From assembly GCA_963678305.2 (NCBI GenBank), contig CAXXVV010000011.1, forward strand, positions 124,001 through 188,000: a stretch of DNA of 64,000 bases. Reading direction: 5' to 3'. Positions 25,264 through 33,257 of the stretch are shown piece by piece. Origin of the DNA: G963676655 sp963678305. GTDB lineage: Bacteria; Verrucomicrobiota; Lentisphaeria; Victivallales; Victivallaceae. Positions within the stretch are counted from its first letter, which is position 1; every line of letters starts with the position of its first letter. The notes beneath the pieces were generated by a model. The model was not told the origin of the DNA and searched no databases. It saw only the letters and a program-made list of their open reading frames with translations. Position numbers and translations under genes: made by a program.

Positions 25264-27825
25264 ATGGCAGAAACAATCAATAGAAGTGGTTTGCTGTGTC
25301 TCCAGGTGTTGTTTGCTCAGGTGAGGAATAACGTTAACTTCAACGCTCTGCTGACCGATGAGCTGCTGGAGAAGTATTCCGATAATCCTTTGAACACACT
25401 GCTTGAGATGGCCGCGGCCCAGGAGTTACGCCCGGAGGCGCATGACGACTTGTGTGAAATAGCCAAATCCTACTCCGGTCCCGCCTTGCTGGGCTTGAAG
25501 GAAGACAAGTGGGTTTTGATTCAAAATATTCAGCAATTGAATGGTGACGGCGGAGTGGTGATAATTGATCCGCTATATAAAGAGCCGACCAAGTTGATTA
25601 CGGTTCCGATAAAACAACTGCTTGAGCGTTCGAACAATGAATCAATTATTTTCCGTAATTTGCAGGAAATCGACATAGAACAGCAAAGCGCGTTGTTCTG
25701 CTTCTGTTCAATTGCCAAACATCATAATGTCAAGATCAATATTCGGCGGATTGTCCACGAACATGCGATCGACGATGACGAAGTCAATGAGAATCTGCTT
25801 TATGAAATTGCCGATGATTATGGTTTTAAGAGCCGCAAGCGCAAGTTGAACTGGGAAAAATCTATCAATCTGCATAAGGCTTATCCGGTTATCTGTATAA
25901 AGAAGAGTGGCAAGTTTGCGGTTCTTTGCGGTGCAAGAGAACATGAAGGGCAGCAGCAGATTGTTATTCTCGATCCGGAGGTAAAAGAGAATAACCAGCC
26001 GACTTTCCAATTTTACAGTAAGGAGGAGTTTGAGGAAAATTATACATATGATGTAATCTTCCTGAAAAAAGTATATAAATTGTCGGATGAAGATCGTCCG
26101 TTCGGATTGAGCTGGTTTATTCCGGAATTTATCAAACTGAGAGGGATTTTCGGGCAGATAGCGCTAACGGTAGTGATGATCACATTGTTGTCATTGGTCG
26201 TCCCGTTATTCTTTCAGATCGTCGTTGACAAGGTTTTGGTGAACCGCACTTACAATACCCTCAATGTTTTGGGGATCGGTATTTTGGTGGCGATTGTCTT
26301 CAATGGTTTTCTGAGCTTTGTGCGAAACTATTTTCTGCTTCACGCAACAAACAAAATAGACATTTCAACCGCGGCCAAGACTTTCAGTCACCTGATGCGG
26401 CTGCCGATTGATTTCTTTGAAAGAGTGCCTTCCGGGGTAATTCTCAAACATATGCAGCAGACGGAAAAGATCCGCGGATTTCTTTCCGGCAATCTGTTCT
26501 TTACTATTCTCGACTTGTTTGCATTGTGTATTTTCATTCCTTTCCTGTTTTTATACAGTCCGCAATTAACTTTTGTAACGTTAGGCTATTCAGCCTTGAT
26601 GGCTATGGTTCTGGCCTGTTTGATCAAGCCTTTCCAGCGTCGCTTGAACGAACTGTATCAGGCGGAAGGTAAACGTCAGAGTATGCTGGTTGAATCAATT
26701 CATGGTGTAAGAACCGTGAAATCTCTGGCTTTGGAGCCGGTCGAGGAAAAACAGTGGAATGATTCAACGGCTTATGCCATAAAGTCATATTTCAGGGTCG
26801 GTAAAATCTCGATGACGGCGAAAAGCATAAGTCAGGTTCTGCAGATGATGATGACTATTTCAATCATCTGGCTTGGGGCTCATCTGGTCTTTAACCAAAC
26901 CATTACGATCGGTGCGTTGATCGCATTCCAGATGCTTTCAGGCCGGGTTACCGGGCCTTTGGTAAAATTGATCGGATTGATTCACGAATATCAGCAGATT
27001 GCGTTGTCTGTCAAGATGCTTGGCGTGGTCATGAATACTCCTCAGGACCCGATTGGCGGCGGCGTCAGAAATCCGCTGCGTGGACGGATTACGTATGAAA
27101 ACGTGACTTTCCGTTATCGTCCGGACCTGCCGAATGTCATTAAAGATTTTTCTATCGATGTTCCCCAGGGGAGTACGATGGGAATTGTCGGACGTTCCGG
27201 TTCCGGGAAAAGTACGCTGACTAAATTGCTGCAGGGGCTTTATCCGATCGGTTCGGGCCTGATTAAGATTGACGGGATCGATATTCGTGAAATCGATAAA
27301 TCTCATTTGAGAAGCAGTATTGGTATTGTATTGCAGGAAAATTATTTTTTCAGCGGCCCGATTCGGGATAATATCAGTTTAACCAAGCGTAATGCGAGTA
27401 TTGAAGAGATTATATATGCGGCAAAACTTGCCGGTGCTGACGAATTTATCCAGAAGCTTTCGCGTGGATATGACACGGTATTGGAAGAAAATGCTTCCAA
27501 CTTGTCCGGCGGTCAGAAACAGCGTTTGGCGATTGCCCGGGCGCTGCTTTCCAATCCGTCCATACTTATTTTTGATGAAGCGACCAGTGCTTTGGACCCG
27601 GAAAGCGAGTTTATGATCCAGAAAAACCTCAAGGCTATCAGCCGGGGGCGGACGGTGCTGATAATTTCTCACCGCCTGAGTATAGTCAGACATGCGGACA
27701 ATATTTTGACTATTGATGATGGTGAAAAATCAGATATAGGATCACATGATGAACTGGTTGCCCGTCCCGGCATTTACCGGGAATTCTGGCAGCAGCAAAT
27801 GGAAGGAGGAATCCCTAATGTCTAA
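25264..27825 (+). CDS. Type I secretion ABC transporter with tandem degenerate C39-like domains
   Basis: The 853-residue inner-membrane exporter is about 130 residues longer than HlyB/LapB proteins. Residues ~5-130 and ~133-280 each look like a C39 peptidase-like domain: a helix of the 'LxxxxxAxxxN' type, then a strand pair, then IIDP or ILDP. In the second, the catalytic Cys position reads Ser (QQSALFCF) and the His position reads Phe (GKFAVL), so it is a non-cleaving substrate-binding domain. About six transmembrane helices fill ~295-570. The nucleotide-binding domain has Walker A GRSGSGKST (~643), LSGGQKQR (~747), ILIFDEATSALD (~768) and ISHRLS (~801). It presumably exports the upstream 3361-residue protein. 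It overlaps the HlyD-like gene by 8 bases. Confidence 0.92.
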   Translation: MAETINRSGLLCLQVLFAQVRNNVNFNALLTDELLEKYSDNPLNTLLEMAAAQELRPEAHDDLCEIAKSYSGPALLGLKEDKWVLIQNIQQLNGDGGVVIIDPLYKEPTKLITVPIKQLLERSNNESIIFRNLQEIDIEQQSALFCFCSIAKHHNVKINIRRIVHEHAIDDDEVNENLLYEIADDYGFKSRKRKLNWEKSINLHKAYPVICIKKSGKFAVLCGAREHEGQQQIVILDPEVKENNQPTFQFYSKEEFEENYTYDVIFLKKVYKLSDEDRPFGLSWFIPEFIKLRGIFGQIALTVVMITLLSLVVPLFFQIVVDKVLVNRTYNTLNVLGIGILVAIVFNGFLSFVRNYFLLHATNKIDISTAAKTFSHLMRLPIDFFERVPSGVILKHMQQTEKIRGFLSGNLFFTILDLFALCIFIPFLFLYSPQLTFVTLGYSALMAMVLACLIKPFQRRLNELYQAEGKRQSMLVESIHGVRTVKSLALEPVEEKQWNDSTAYAIKSYFRVGKISMTAKSISQVLQMMMTISIIWLGAHLVFNQTITIGALIAFQMLSGRVTGPLVKLIGLIHEYQQIALSVKMLGVVMNTPQDPIGGGVRNPLRGRITYENVTFRYRPDLPNVIKDFSIDVPQGSTMGIVGRSGSGKSTLTKLLQGLYPIGSGLIKIDGIDIREIDKSHLRSSIGIVLQENYFFSGPIRDNISLTKRNASIEEIIYAAKLAGADEFIQKLSRGYDTVLEENASNLSGGQKQRLAIARALLSNPSILIFDEATSALDPESEFMIQKNLKAISRGRTVLIISHRLSIVRHADNILTIDDGEKSDIGSHDELVARPGIYREFWQQQMEGGIPNV

Positions 27826-29143
27826 GATTCCGGACGAAGCAGTTGAATTCCAGCCGGACGCGCTGGAAATAAAAAATACCAGACTCCCTGTATGGGTCCG
27901 TTACAGCGTATTTTCCGCATTTATCTTTATGTCTTTTGTAATTGCCTGGGCTTCCTTGAGCAAAGTCGATGTCATTGTTCAGGCCAGAGGTAAAATGGTT
28001 TCGAGTACGCATAACATTGTCATGAAACCACTGCAGCGGGCGATTATCAACAAGATTAATGTCAAAGTAGGAGACACGGTTAAAAAAGGTGAGGTTTTAA
28101 TTACTTTCGATCCGTCGATAACCGGGGCGGATTCAGAACGACTTGAAAATGATTTGATGACTCTGCAAGCCCAGTTTAACCGGCTTCAGGCTGAATTCCA
28201 TAAGAAGCCGTATAGCCCGAAGATTGTCAATAATGCGCAAAAGTGGCAGTTGGCAATTTACAAGCAGCGCCAGGACTTGTACGACGCTAAGATCAAGTAT
28301 TATAATCAGACTCTCAAACGTTATGATGCTTCAAAGAAGGGGCTTGAAGATACCCAGAAAAAACAAAAAGAGCGCCTGGTCGAGCTGAAAAAGATTGAAG
28401 ACATGTTCGAGCGTTTGTTTGAAAAGAAAGCGGCATCTTTGAAGGAGTTGATTCAGCTGAGGATTTCCAGGATGGAAATGGAGTCAACAGTTGATCAGTT
28501 GACCAACTCCCTGATTGAATTGTCGCATCAGCGGGAAAGTGTTCTTTCTTCGCGGGATTCGTTTATCAAAGAGTGGCAGAACAACCTTTCTGAAGAGATG
28601 GTAAAAGTGGAACGGGAATTTGTCTCAACTCAGAAGATGCTGAAAAAGAATGAAAGCCTGGTTTCTTCAGTTCATATGCGTGCTCCTTGTGATGCGGTGG
28701 TTCATGAAATTGCGGCTTTTTCAGAAGGTTCTGCGGTACGAGAAGCAGAGCCGCTGATAACTTTGATCCCTTTGAATGAACGCATTATGATGGAAGCGGA
28801 AATTCGCCCCCAGGATATCGGTAAGGTGCAAGTTGCGTCCGAGGTCCGGGTGAAGCTTAATGCTTACCCGTTCCAAAAGCACGGAACGCTTGACGGCAAG
28901 ATTATCAATATTTCCAGGGATACTCTTCGGCAAAGCGGGGCAGAGGCACAGGCAGCCGGCTCGAGTTTTTATTACCGGGCCAAGATTGCCGTTACCGGAC
29001 ATCTGCGAGGTGTGCCGAAAGAGAACTTCCTGATTCCTGGCATGGAAGCCCAGGTTGAGATAAAAGCCGGACGGCGTCGGATCATTACTTATCTGATCTA
29101 TCCGCTGATCAAAGCGTTTGATGAAACCGCTCGCGAACCTTAA
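27818..29143 (+). CDS. HlyD-type periplasmic adaptor (membrane fusion protein) of the type I system
   Basis: This 441-residue protein has a short cytoplasmic tail, one transmembrane helix (~residues 30-50, SVFSAFIFMSFVIAWASL) and a half-lipoyl motif (VKVGDTVKKGEVLITFDPS). A long alpha-helical hairpin rich in Lys/Glu/Gln follows (~110-280), then a second lipoyl/beta-barrel part (MRAPCDAVVHEI, AEIRPQDIGKV). It bridges the ABC exporter to an outer-membrane TolC-like protein, which is not encoded in the window. I chose the ATG at 27818, behind GGAAGGAGG, over an upstream in-frame ATG inside the ABC gene. Confidence 0.92.
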   Translation: MSKIPDEAVEFQPDALEIKNTRLPVWVRYSVFSAFIFMSFVIAWASLSKVDVIVQARGKMVSSTHNIVMKPLQRAIINKINVKVGDTVKKGEVLITFDPSITGADSERLENDLMTLQAQFNRLQAEFHKKPYSPKIVNNAQKWQLAIYKQRQDLYDAKIKYYNQTLKRYDASKKGLEDTQKKQKERLVELKKIEDMFERLFEKKAASLKELIQLRISRMEMESTVDQLTNSLIELSHQRESVLSSRDSFIKEWQNNLSEEMVKVEREFVSTQKMLKKNESLVSSVHMRAPCDAVVHEIAAFSEGSAVREAEPLITLIPLNERIMMEAEIRPQDIGKVQVASEVRVKLNAYPFQKHGTLDGKIINISRDTLRQSGAEAQAAGSSFYYRAKIAVTGHLRGVPKENFLIPGMEAQVEIKAGRRRIITYLIYPLIKAFDETAREP

Positions 29144-29168
29144 TTCACAAGAAAACGGAACATATAAC

Positions 29169-29864
29169 ATGCCAAACTGGATACCTCCAAATCAAAAATT
29201 AAGTGAACACGACATTTCCATGCAGGGAGAACCCTGGCGAATATTCCGGATAATGGCGGAATTTGTTGAATCTTTTGAAACAATGTCAGAACAGGATAAC
29301 CTGATTACCGTATTCGGTTCGGCCAGAACCGCGCCGTCAGAGCGGATGTATCAGGAAGCGGTTACGGTCGGACGTCGTCTGGTGGAACATGGTTATGGAG
29401 TTGTTACTGGCGGCGGTCCCGGAATAATGGAAGCTGCCAATAAAGGTGCCAGTGAAGCCGGAGGGACTTCCATCGGGTTGAATATTGAATTGCCGATGGA
29501 ACAGACTCCGAATCCTTACCAGTCGATCAGTCTGGATTTCCGCTATTTCTTTGTCCGTAAGGTTTGTTTTCTGAAATACACCTATGGCGTAATCGTTTTT
29601 CCCGGCGGTTTTGGGACGATGGATGAATTTTTTGAATCAATAACCCTGGTTCAAACCAATAAGATCAACCGTATTCCAACTATTCTGGTTGGCCGGGATT
29701 TCTGGGAGCCGATGGATGATGTTATAAATAATGTTTTGTTGAAGAACAAGATGATATCGCCGGATGACGTAAAGCTTTTTGAGATAGTCGATTCTGGCGA
29801 CGAGGCCATCGATTATCTGCTTCAGTGTCATCGTTTTGGCCTTAGTTCAACCGTTATCAAATAA
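29169..29864 (+). CDS. LOG-family protein (Rossmann-fold nucleotide phosphoribohydrolase-like)
   Basis: The 231-residue protein has the LOG hallmarks: VFGSARTAP, VVTGGGPGIMEAANKGA (~95-110) and VFPGGFGTMDEFFE, the PGGxGTxxE active-site motif. LOG enzymes release free bases from nucleoside 5'-monophosphates, classically cytokinin ribotides in plants; annotation as lysine decarboxylase is a legacy error. The start is taken at 29169 (MPNWIPPN), 25 bp after the HlyD stop, and not at the 29118 ATG inside that gene. Whether it belongs functionally with the secretion genes is unclear. Confidence 0.88.
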   Translation: MPNWIPPNQKLSEHDISMQGEPWRIFRIMAEFVESFETMSEQDNLITVFGSARTAPSERMYQEAVTVGRRLVEHGYGVVTGGGPGIMEAANKGASEAGGTSIGLNIELPMEQTPNPYQSISLDFRYFFVRKVCFLKYTYGVIVFPGGFGTMDEFFESITLVQTNKINRIPTILVGRDFWEPMDDVINNVLLKNKMISPDDVKLFEIVDSGDEAIDYLLQCHRFGLSSTVIK

Positions 29865-30067
29865 AAAAAATCATTCGTTGCGCTTCTTTCGAGATGCTTT
29901 TGCCGGATCCTGTTCACTCAGGCTCATCTTGAGCGACTGCCGACCCGGGCATATTTTTCAATTATTGTATCGATAGCTTGACGCTGTCGTGGAATGAGCT
30001 TTGTGCTTTTGTCTTCAGATGGTGTTATCTTTCCCTCAAAAAACCTGTGAAAATAATTTTTGCAGGC
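29865..30067. other. Gap between LOG and rpsP, possible gene remnant on the minus strand
   Basis: The plus strand holds nothing clear. On the minus strand a frame of about 67 codons, 30124 down to the stop at 29924-29926, is open but has no usable start codon. It reads RRELLIYLNF ... LIPRQRQAIDTIIEKYARVG, which looks protein-like and may be a decayed gene end. It overlaps the predicted rpsP promoter. Confidence 0.25.
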
Positions 30068-30133
30068 TTGAACTTTTTTGAAATTAAGGTATATTAAAAG
30101 TTCTCTACGTGTTGGTTGCGTGTATTAACCAAC
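30068..30133 (+). promoter_or_regulatory. Predicted rpsP-operon promoter and leader hairpin
   Basis: TTGAAC (30068-30073), 16 bp, TATATT (30090-30095). Just after the expected start site, GTTGGTT (30111-30117) pairs perfectly with AACCAAC (30127-30133). The leader to the rpsP ATG would be about 165 nt and contains a second possible pairing, CAGGG (30155-30159) with CCCTG (30180-30184). A ribosomal-protein autoregulatory leader is possible. Confidence 0.4.
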
Positions 30134-30268
30134 CGCCGGGATGTGATAATTGAGCAGGGATTCTGACAAACGCGGCTGCCCCTGACGCAATTTGAGGATT
30201 GCCGGCAACTGGAGAAACGTAGCAAAACAAATTAATTAAATGAATGTAAAATTTCTGAAAGGAAAGTC

Positions 30269-30742
30269 ATGGCTGTCAGAATCAGACTGAAAAGAACCGG
30301 AGCGAAGAATGCCAGTTGTTTCCGGGTTGAGGTGATGGATCAGCGTTCTTCTCGCGATGGACGCTCAATTGAAACAATCGGATTTTATGATCCGCGCCAC
30401 AAAGAAGAGAAAATCGATCTCGAACGCGCTGATTATTGGGTAAGCCAGGGCGCTCAGCCCAGTGAAACGGTTGAACAGATTATCCGTCGTGTTCGCGAAG
30501 GAATTGTCCTGGCGGAAATCGAAAAAACGGTAAAACCCTCGAAAAAAGCTGTAGCAAAAATAGAAGCTGAAAAGAAAGCCGCTGCTGAAGCCGCCGCCAA
30601 GGCTGCCGAAGAAGCTGCTGCCGCTAAAGCCGCTGCTGAAGAAGCCGCTGCCAAAGCCGCTGAAGAAGCTGCTGCCGCTGAAGAAGCCCCGGCTGAAGAA
30701 GCCGCCCCTGCCGAAAGTGACGAAGTGAAGGCAGAAGGCTGA
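30269..30742 (+). CDS. rpsP: 30S ribosomal protein S16 with long Ala/Glu-rich C-terminal tail
   Basis: The first ~80 residues are ordinary S16 (MAVRIRLKRTGAKNASCFRV ... ETIGFYDPR ... DYWVSQGAQPSETV). The protein then continues to 157 residues with a tail almost wholly of Ala, Glu and Lys (AEKKAAAEAAAKAAEEAA type). It should form a charged single helix and is about 70 residues beyond the usual length. S16 binds 16S rRNA early in 30S assembly. It leads the rpsP-khpA-trmD-rplS-rnhB cluster, a common bacterial order. AAAGGAAAG precedes the ATG. Confidence 0.95.
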   Translation: MAVRIRLKRTGAKNASCFRVEVMDQRSSRDGRSIETIGFYDPRHKEEKIDLERADYWVSQGAQPSETVEQIIRRVREGIVLAEIEKTVKPSKKAVAKIEAEKKAAAEAAAKAAEEAAAAKAAAEEAAAKAAEEAAAAEEAPAEEAAPAESDEVKAEG

Positions 30743-30771
30743 GCTGATCAGCTGAATTGAATTGAAAAAAT

Positions 30772-30800
30772 AATTTGCGCGGTTTATTCCGGCGCAAATT
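30772..30800 (+). promoter_or_regulatory. Perfect 9-bp stem-loop between rpsP and khpA
   Basis: AATTTGCGC (30772-30780) pairs with GCGCAAATT (30792-30800) around an 11-base loop. There is no T-run, so it is more likely an mRNA processing or stability element, or a partial attenuator, than a full terminator. It ends just before the khpA ribosome-binding site (AGAGAGG). Confidence 0.5.
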
Positions 30801-30815
30801 AGAGAGGAACCCAAA

Positions 30816-31127
30816 GTGGTTATTAAATTGTTGAAAAGTATTTTCGGCGGAGAAGATGGCGCTGGCAGCAGTGCTGTATCCGACGAAATAAATGATCTTG
30901 AGAATTTTGTTGATTATGTCGTGAAATCTCTGGTCGATGCACCTGAAGAGGTTCATATCACCACTGAAGAAGGCGAAGACTCAAGTATCATCAGAATCAA
31001 TTGCCGTAAAGACGATATCGGAAAGATTGTCGGCAAAAGCGGTAAAACGATCATGGCTATCCGTTCACTGGTCAGCAGTGCGGCGGGACGCCTTCGCAAG
31101 AGAGTGTCCGTCGAAGTGGTGGACTGA
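30816..31127 (+). CDS. khpA: KhpA-like KH-domain RNA-binding protein
   Basis: This 103-residue protein starts at GTG behind AGAGAGGAAC. The type II KH core is FVDYVVKSLVDAPEEVHI followed by KDDIGKIVGKSGKTIMAIRS, which holds the GxxG loop (VGKSGKT). A short N-terminal extension with GGEDGAG precedes it. KhpA partners with KhpB as a small-RNA/mRNA-binding protein in many bacteria and usually lies between rpsP and rimM/trmD, as here. RimM is absent from this cluster. The stop is 2 bp from trmD. Confidence 0.9.
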   Translation: MVIKLLKSIFGGEDGAGSSAVSDEINDLENFVDYVVKSLVDAPEEVHITTEEGEDSSIIRINCRKDDIGKIVGKSGKTIMAIRSLVSSAAGRLRKRVSVEVVD

Positions 31128-31129
31128 TT

Positions 31130-31837
31130 TTGCGTATCGATGTGATAACTCTGTTTCCGGAGATTTTTTTCGGACCGTTTGATGAAAGCATCATCGGTCG
31201 GGCCAGGAAACAGGGGTTGGTTGAAATAAATACGATTGATTTGCGTAAGTACACGCATGATTCGCGCGGAACCGTGGATGACAAGCCGTATGGCGGCGGT
31301 CCCGGAATGCTGATGAAGGCCGAACCGCTGTTTGAAGCGATTGAGGATCTCAGGACCGAAGAGTCTTTGGTAATCCTGACCGGGCCTCGAGGTGAACAGT
31401 TCAAACAGGCTGCGGCCCGTGAACTGAGTTTAAAACCGCATTTGATCTTCATCAGCGGCCATTATGAAGGGGTTGATGAACGGGTGCGAGAAGCGCTTAT
31501 CGATCGTGAGATGTCGATTGGTGATTATGTTCTGACCAGCGGGAATTTAGCCGCTATGGTCATGATTGACGCCGCGGTCAGGCTATTGCCGGGTGTTCTC
31601 GGTTCGCCTGAATCCGAAATTGACGAGTCGTTTTCAAACGGTTTGCTGGAGTATCCGCAATATACGCGACCGCCGGAGTTCAGAGGCATGAAAGTGCCGG
31701 AAATCCTGCTCTCCGGAGATCATGGAGCTATTGAAAAATGGCGGCATGAGGAGTCGTTGAAAGCAACCAGGGAACAGCGCCCCGATTTATACGAAGCGTA
31801 TAAGCTGGAGCATGAAATAAAGAATCGAAAACATTAA
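31130..31837 (+). CDS. trmD: tRNA (guanine-N1-)-methyltransferase
   Basis: TrmD makes m1G37 in tRNAs reading CNN/GGN codons, preventing frameshifts. The 235-residue protein starts at TTG (31130) two bases after the khpA stop and reads MRIDVITLFPEIF. It carries the trefoil-knot SAM-binding motifs: YGGGPGMLMK, CGHYEGVDERV-like ISGHYEGVDERV, SIGDYVLTSGNLAAMVMID, RLLPGVLG and LEYPQYTRPPEF with LSGDHGAIEKWR. Length is typical. The rare TTG start and tight spacing imply coupling to khpA. Confidence 0.95.
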   Translation: MRIDVITLFPEIFFGPFDESIIGRARKQGLVEINTIDLRKYTHDSRGTVDDKPYGGGPGMLMKAEPLFEAIEDLRTEESLVILTGPRGEQFKQAAARELSLKPHLIFISGHYEGVDERVREALIDREMSIGDYVLTSGNLAAMVMIDAAVRLLPGVLGSPESEIDESFSNGLLEYPQYTRPPEFRGMKVPEILLSGDHGAIEKWRHEESLKATREQRPDLYEAYKLEHEIKNRKH

Positions 31838-31870
31838 TTTTAAATAAAGCAATAATCGGAGGTCCGTAAA

Positions 31871-32218
31871 ATGAACGTAATGGACAAGATCAGAAAAGAA
31901 CAGTGTAAAGTTATGCCCGAGTTCTGTATCGGCGACACTGTTAAAGTCAATGTGAAAATCGTTGAAGGTACAACCGAGCGTATCCAGGCTTTTACCGGCG
32001 TCTGCATTGCCCGTAAAGGTACCGGAATCCAGGAAACCTTCACCTTGCGTCGCGTTTCTTACGGTATGGGTGTTGAGCGTGTTTTCCCGCTGAACAGCCC
32101 CCGTTTGGACAGCATTGAAGTTATCCGCAAAGGTAAAGTACGTCGTGCTAAATTGTACTATCTGCGTGACAAGATCGGTAAGGCCGCCAAAGTTAAGGAA
32201 AAACGTTTCCAGCGCTAA
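31871..32218 (+). CDS. rplS: 50S ribosomal protein L19
   Basis: The 115-residue protein has L19 signatures: FCIGDTVKVNVKIVEGTTER, RIQAFTGVCIARKGTGIQET, FTLRRVSYGMGVERVFPLNS and VRRAKLYYLRD(K)IGKAAKVKE. L19 sits at the 30S-50S interface. The length is usual. CGGAGGTCC gives a strong ribosome-binding site about 7 bp before the ATG. It follows trmD by 33 bp in the standard order. Confidence 0.97.
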   Translation: MNVMDKIRKEQCKVMPEFCIGDTVKVNVKIVEGTTERIQAFTGVCIARKGTGIQETFTLRRVSYGMGVERVFPLNSPRLDSIEVIRKGKVRRAKLYYLRDKIGKAAKVKEKRFQR

Positions 32219-32231
32219 CTGCCTGAGACCG

Positions 32232-32888
32232 ATGACTATCATCACGTCGGAACATGAACTCCTCGCCCTCGAACGTAAGAAGTGGGACGAGGAGTTTTCT
32301 TTTGTCGCGGGTGTAGATGAGGTTGGACGAGGGCCGTTGGCTGGTCCGGTGACAGCCGCAGCCGTGGTCTTTCCCAGATATATTAAGGAACTGCCGGAAG
32401 TCAACGACTCCAAGCAGCTGACACACCAGCGCCGGCTTGAATTGCGCGACGAAATACTGGCGGTTCCCGGAGTTCAATATGCCATAGCGCAAATTGAACC
32501 TGAAGACATTGATAAACTCAACATTTTACAGGCTTCTATGGAAGCTATGCGTCGGGCAATTGCGCAGCTTGCCGAAGTCGATTACGTTCTGGTTGACGGC
32601 AACCGGCTGCCCCGGCTTGAAGTCCCGGCTGAATTTGTTATCAAAGGCGACGCCAGATCCGCCACAATTGCCGCCGCCAGTATCCTCGCAAAAGTCCATC
32701 GCGACGAGTTAATGGACTTTTATGCCGAAGAATATCCCGGCTACGGTTTTGAGAATCACAAAGGTTATGGGACTAAAGAACATCTTGAAGCCCTGAAGAA
32801 GCTTGGTGTTACTCCGATTCATCGCCGCAGTTTTGCCCCGGTACGCGACATCCTCGACCCGCCCCCCGAGCAGCTTGAACTCTTTTGA
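32232..32888 (+). CDS. rnhB: Ribonuclease HII
   Basis: The 218-residue RNase HII removes ribonucleotides from DNA and RNA primers. Motifs: AGVDEVGRGPLAGPV (catalytic Asp-Glu), NDSKQLT, VLVDGNRLP (Asp), KGDARSATIAAASILAKVHRD and GYGFENHKGYGTKEH, then HRRSFAPV. I chose the ATG at 32232, 14 bp after rplS, and not the longer in-frame start inside rplS. The stop codon forms the first bases of a 165-bp inverted repeat. Confidence 0.93.
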   Translation: MTIITSEHELLALERKKWDEEFSFVAGVDEVGRGPLAGPVTAAAVVFPRYIKELPEVNDSKQLTHQRRLELRDEILAVPGVQYAIAQIEPEDIDKLNILQASMEAMRRAIAQLAEVDYVLVDGNRLPRLEVPAEFVIKGDARSATIAAASILAKVHRDELMDFYAEEYPGYGFENHKGYGTKEHLEALKKLGVTPIHRRSFAPVRDILDPPPEQLELF

Positions 32889-33052
32889 ATATCCAATATC
32901 CAACAAGGAATCAAGTGCCAGGTTGTTTATTGTAAAATGTTTATATCTTTTTTATAGTCAAGCGTAGAGATATTTATCAATATCATCAGGTAGCTTGATT
33001 GCCTAATTCACCAACTTGATCATTGATTATTCCTTGTTGGATATTGGATATT
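32888..33052. repeat. 165-bp inverted repeat (MITE-like), between rnhB and thrS
   Basis: Left arm 32888-32914 and right arm 33023-33052 are reverse complements over 24 continuous bases (AATATCCAATATCCAACAAG... at the left), with a 3-base insertion near the inner end. The ~108 bp between them is AT-rich and non-coding. Each arm itself contains a tandem ATATCCA repeat. The arms could form a long RNA hairpin or be the ends of a non-autonomous element. Confidence 0.6.
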
Positions 33053-33235
33053 ATCTAAAGGAGCTTTATATCAGCTTTCTCTGCTTGCTTTTGCCGGGAT
33101 TGACAGTTATATTATAGTCTGATTGACAATGAAATAAGAAATTTAAACAATGATTCGATGTGAAAAAATAATATCCCTTGCCGCTATCTCCGGTGAAGTC
33201 GGGCGTTATCTGCATGGCGCGCGCTACGACCGGCG

Positions 33236-33257
33236 AACCTTCGGGTTGTAATCAACC
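33236..33257 (+). promoter_or_regulatory. Alternative hairpins in the thrS leader
   Basis: AACC (33236-33239) can pair with GGTT (33244-33247) around a stable TTCG tetraloop. Alternatively GGTTG (33244-33248) can pair with CAACC (33253-33257). The two are mutually exclusive and the second is followed by a T-rich stretch (33258-33276). This resembles a small attenuator. No T-box core motif is present. Confidence 0.3.

Noticed and set aside
27746..27817. Upstream start for the HlyD-like gene
   Set aside because: The extension lies in the ABC gene and encodes no sensible N-terminus; ATG 27818 has GGAAGGAGG in front.
32115..32231. Longer N-terminus for RNase HII
   Set aside because: It overlaps rplS by more than 100 bp and reads as rplS shadow; ATG 32232 gives the normal length.
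33100..33128. Two TTGACA hexamers as thrS promoter
   Set aside because: Neither has a -10 hexamer at 16-18 bp; a promoter probably exists here but cannot be placed with confidence.
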